Shown here in pieces: positions 12,653 to 13,792 of a stretch of DNA of 13,792 nucleotides. Each line of letters opens with the position of its first letter. Position 1 is the first letter of the stretch. A program made the translations under genes and the position numbers. Source of the stretch: an uncultured Subdoligranulum sp. (GTDB lineage: Bacteria; Bacillota_A; Clostridia; Oscillospirales; Ruminococcaceae); NCBI RefSeq assembly GCF_937890665.1, contig NZ_CALADU010000310.1:1-13792 (forward strand), written 5' to 3'. Below the pieces are notes generated by a model. The model made no database searches. It saw only the letters and a list, made by a program, of their open reading frames with translations, and had not been told where the DNA came from.

Positions 12653-12712
12653 CGTAGATAAAGCAAAGTGTTAGAAAAAGCGTAGATATTCAATTTTCCA
12701 AAAGCGTAGATA
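12653..12712 (+). repeat. Three CGTAGATA direct repeats (integrase arm-type sites)
   Basis: CGTAGATA occurs at 12653-12660, 12681-12688 and 12705-12712, at spacings of 28 and 24 bases, in AT-rich DNA. The last two share AAAG before the motif. They lie 59-118 bases from the tRNA core at 12771, where arm sites of a tyrosine integrase attachment site are expected. The related CGTAGA palindrome before the integrase gene supports the same protein binding both. Confidence 0.65.
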
Positions 12713-12770
12713 AACCGGAATCCCAGTAAAATCAATGGGCTGCGGGGTCAGGCGGAGATATGGCCTACAC

Positions 12771-12812
12771 GATTTCGAGTCAAGCTCGTTACGACCACTT
12801 CGATACGTCTCC
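12771..12812 (-). pseudogene. Broken tRNA-Ser (CGA) 5' half, probable attachment junction
   Basis: Minus strand. A good tRNA-Ser start is present: GGAGACG acceptor (12812-12806), TA, D arm TCG/CGA around AAGTGGTCGTAA, and CTTGA with anticodon loop CTCGAAA (12773-12779). After ATC the expected 3' half is missing: no variable arm or T arm follows, and the sequence runs into GTGTAGGCCATATCTCCGCC. The TCTCC-GCC there can pair with GGAGA, so either the attachment DNA mimics an acceptor end or the 3' half decayed. Element DNA is inferred to lie to its left, chromosome to its right. Confidence 0.65.
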
Positions 12813-12993
12813 ATATATAATTGAAATCCTGGAACAGACGGCATCAAACAAAAACTGATTCTGTGCGATCAGAAATTGTAAGAACCGGATAAACCAGTGT
12901 TTTTATTATGCCACAGATCGTTTCCTGATGCAAGCCCTGAAACAAATCACATGAATAGAATGGATGGTTCATAAGCTCAACGGGAGGGATCAG

Positions 12994-13635
12994 ATGGTGC
13001 GGCCAATTATTTTTATATTGGGGGAATCGGGGAAATATCCCAGATATGAAGCTGCGATCCGAATGGCGGGCGGAGAAGTTTTCACGGAGACGTGCTGGCA
13101 GGATGCATGGAGGTGTGATGCCCTGCTCCTGCCGGGGGGAGGTGATCTGGAACCCTGGCGTTATGGAGAGGCCAATACTGCGTCACGGAATCTGGACCCT
13201 GTCCGGGATCAGCAGGAATATCTGCTGATGCAGCAGTTTGCTGTTTTGCGGCGGCCGATATTGGGAATCTGCAGGGGACTGCAGACCATCAATGTTTATT
13301 TTGGAGGATCCTTGCTGCAGGATATTCCGGGACATAGTACCGTGGGAGACATCGACCGACTTCACCGTGTGCGGACAGTACCGTCGCTGCTGCGGGAGCT
13401 GTATGGGGACGAAGGAATTGTCAACAGCGCCCATCACCAAGCGGCAGGGAGACTGGGAGCAGGCCTGCGGGTCATTCAATGGGCACCGGATGGAACGGTG
13501 GAGGCGCTGCAGCATACGGCGCTTCCGGTGTGGGCCGTTCAATGGCATCCGGAGCGTTTGGCACCGGGACCGGGAGGAACTGCAGACGGCAGGCAGCTGT
13601 TTCAGGCATTTTTACAGCTTGTTGGGAAAAAATGA
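12994..13635 (+). CDS. Class I glutamine amidotransferase-like hydrolase (PuuD/peptidase C26-like)
   Basis: A 213-residue protein of the gamma-glutamyl-GABA hydrolase family. The catalytic triad is visible: C93 in LGICRGLQTINV, and H185 and E187 in VQWHPE. PGGGDLEPWRYGE (47-59) is the family's oxyanion-side loop, and NSAHHQA (144-150) is also typical. ATG 12994 is preferred to ATG 12964 because GGGAGGG (12982-12988) precedes it by 5 bases. Members split gamma-glutamyl amides in polyamine or glutamine-derived breakdown; the true substrate is not known. It is somewhat shorter than many PuuD proteins. It lies outside the proposed junction and is probably a chromosomal gene. Confidence 0.92.
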   Translation: MVRPIIFILGESGKYPRYEAAIRMAGGEVFTETCWQDAWRCDALLLPGGGDLEPWRYGEANTASRNLDPVRDQQEYLLMQQFAVLRRPILGICRGLQTINVYFGGSLLQDIPGHSTVGDIDRLHRVRTVPSLLRELYGDEGIVNSAHHQAAGRLGAGLRVIQWAPDGTVEALQHTALPVWAVQWHPERLAPGPGGTADGRQLFQAFLQLVGKK

Positions 13636-13656
13636 AAAGAAAAATCAATTTACCGC

Positions 13657-13685
13657 TTGACAGAATGCGCTTTCCATGCTATCCT
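13657..13685 (+). promoter_or_regulatory. Promoter of tRNA-Gly
   Basis: A perfect TTGACA (13657-13662), a 17-base spacer and TATCCT (13680-13685), preceded by TG one base upstream (extended -10). The tRNA begins 33 bases after the -10. Confidence 0.82.
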
Positions 13686-13717
13686 AACTAAGCTGACAAT
13701 TTTCACGGAGGGCACAT

Positions 13718-13792
13718 GCAGGTGTAGCACAATGGTTAGGGCACCAGCCTTCCAAGCTGGGGATGCGAGTTCGATTCTCGTCACCTGCTCCA
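13718..13792 (+). tRNA. tRNA-Gly (anticodon UCC)
   Basis: The acceptor GCAGGTG (13718-13724) pairs with CACCTGC (13782-13788). The anticodon stem CCAGC/GCTGG encloses CTTCCAA with anticodon TCC at 13751-13753. The T loop is TTCGATT in a GCGAG/CTCGT arm. The discriminator is T with an encoded CCA at 13790-13792. The tRNA ends exactly at the window edge, and further tRNAs may follow. Confidence 0.96.

Larger units (their letters stand above)
1..12782. mobile_element. Integrated mobile element (ICE-like), integrase-side part
   Basis: The stretch from the left window edge to the anticodon-loop core of a broken tRNA-Ser (12771-12782) is read as one integrated element; its left end lies outside the window. 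Seen: an excisionase-like gene, a tyrosine integrase, three arm-like CGTAGATA repeats and a tRNA core repeat lie in order at the right end. Cargo and regulators typical of Clostridia integrative elements fill the rest (XRE plus ImmA/IrrE, small sigma-like factors, UvrX-like polymerase with YolD). No transfer genes are visible, so conjugative, mobilizable and prophage-derived are all possible. The right boundary is inferred; an alternative is a boundary at the core inside the intact tRNA (12591-12602). Confidence 0.7.

Noticed and set aside
12743..12812. Broken tRNA as a functional, minimal tRNA
   Set aside because: GGAGA can pair with TCTCC, but there is no variable or T arm and the anticodon stem is poor; a truncated junction copy is the better reading.

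Overview
The window is the integrase-side end of a large integrated mobile element plus about 1 kb of flanking chromosome. Gene style points to a gut-type Clostridia (Bacillota): strong GGAGG ribosome binding sites, TTG/GTG starts, an ICE-type sigma-like regulator, a UvrX-like polymerase with YolD, an ImmA/IrrE switch, and tRNAs with encoded CCA. The exact genus cannot be read from the sequence. No relaxase, coupling protein or type IV secretion gene is present, so whether the element is conjugative (ICE), mobilizable or phage-derived must be decided from the part lying to the left.

Layout. Positions 1-2640 hold an apparent operon: an unknown protein cut by the window edge, a DUF4261-like protein, and a WYL-domain regulator, closed by a strong terminator. 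Positions 2644-4370 hold a switch: a well-formed promoter, an XRE repressor, an ImmA/IrrE metalloprotease, then a sigma-region-4-like regulator. The operator GTTCGC-N6-GCGAAC occurs before the repressor and again before the regulator. Positions 4371-4708 are non-coding, with a run of hairpins ending in an intrinsic terminator and a further hairpin before a small sigma-70-like factor (4709-5131). Positions 5184-5866 are a ~640-nt non-coding, hairpin-rich stretch, closed by a long-range stem with a U-run just before a solitary MazF-type RNase (5867-6241).

Positions 6432-10730 hold an unknown protein, a metallophosphoesterase, and a DNA-damage set: an AlkZ-related protein, a Y-family polymerase and a YolD-like protein. 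Positions 10731-12508 are the recombination module: a small excisionase-like protein with its ribosome binding site in a hairpin, and a tyrosine integrase. Next come a complete tRNA-Ser(CGA) on the minus strand with its own terminator, three CGTAGATA direct repeats that look like integrase arm sites, and a broken tRNA-Ser(CGA) 5' half that shares the anticodon-loop core with the intact one. I read this broken tRNA as the chromosome junction. Chromosome then follows: a PuuD-like class I glutamine amidotransferase and tRNA-Gly(UCC).

How it may fit together (inference): the integrase inserts the element into the anticodon loop of a host tRNA-Ser(CGA), destroying it, and the element carries a full replacement tRNA just inside its end. 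The XRE/ImmA pair would be a damage-responsive switch for the element. The polymerase/YolD/AlkZ-related set would be cargo that helps the host survive damage. The most novel-looking part is the large structured RNA, terminator and orphan MazF arrangement.
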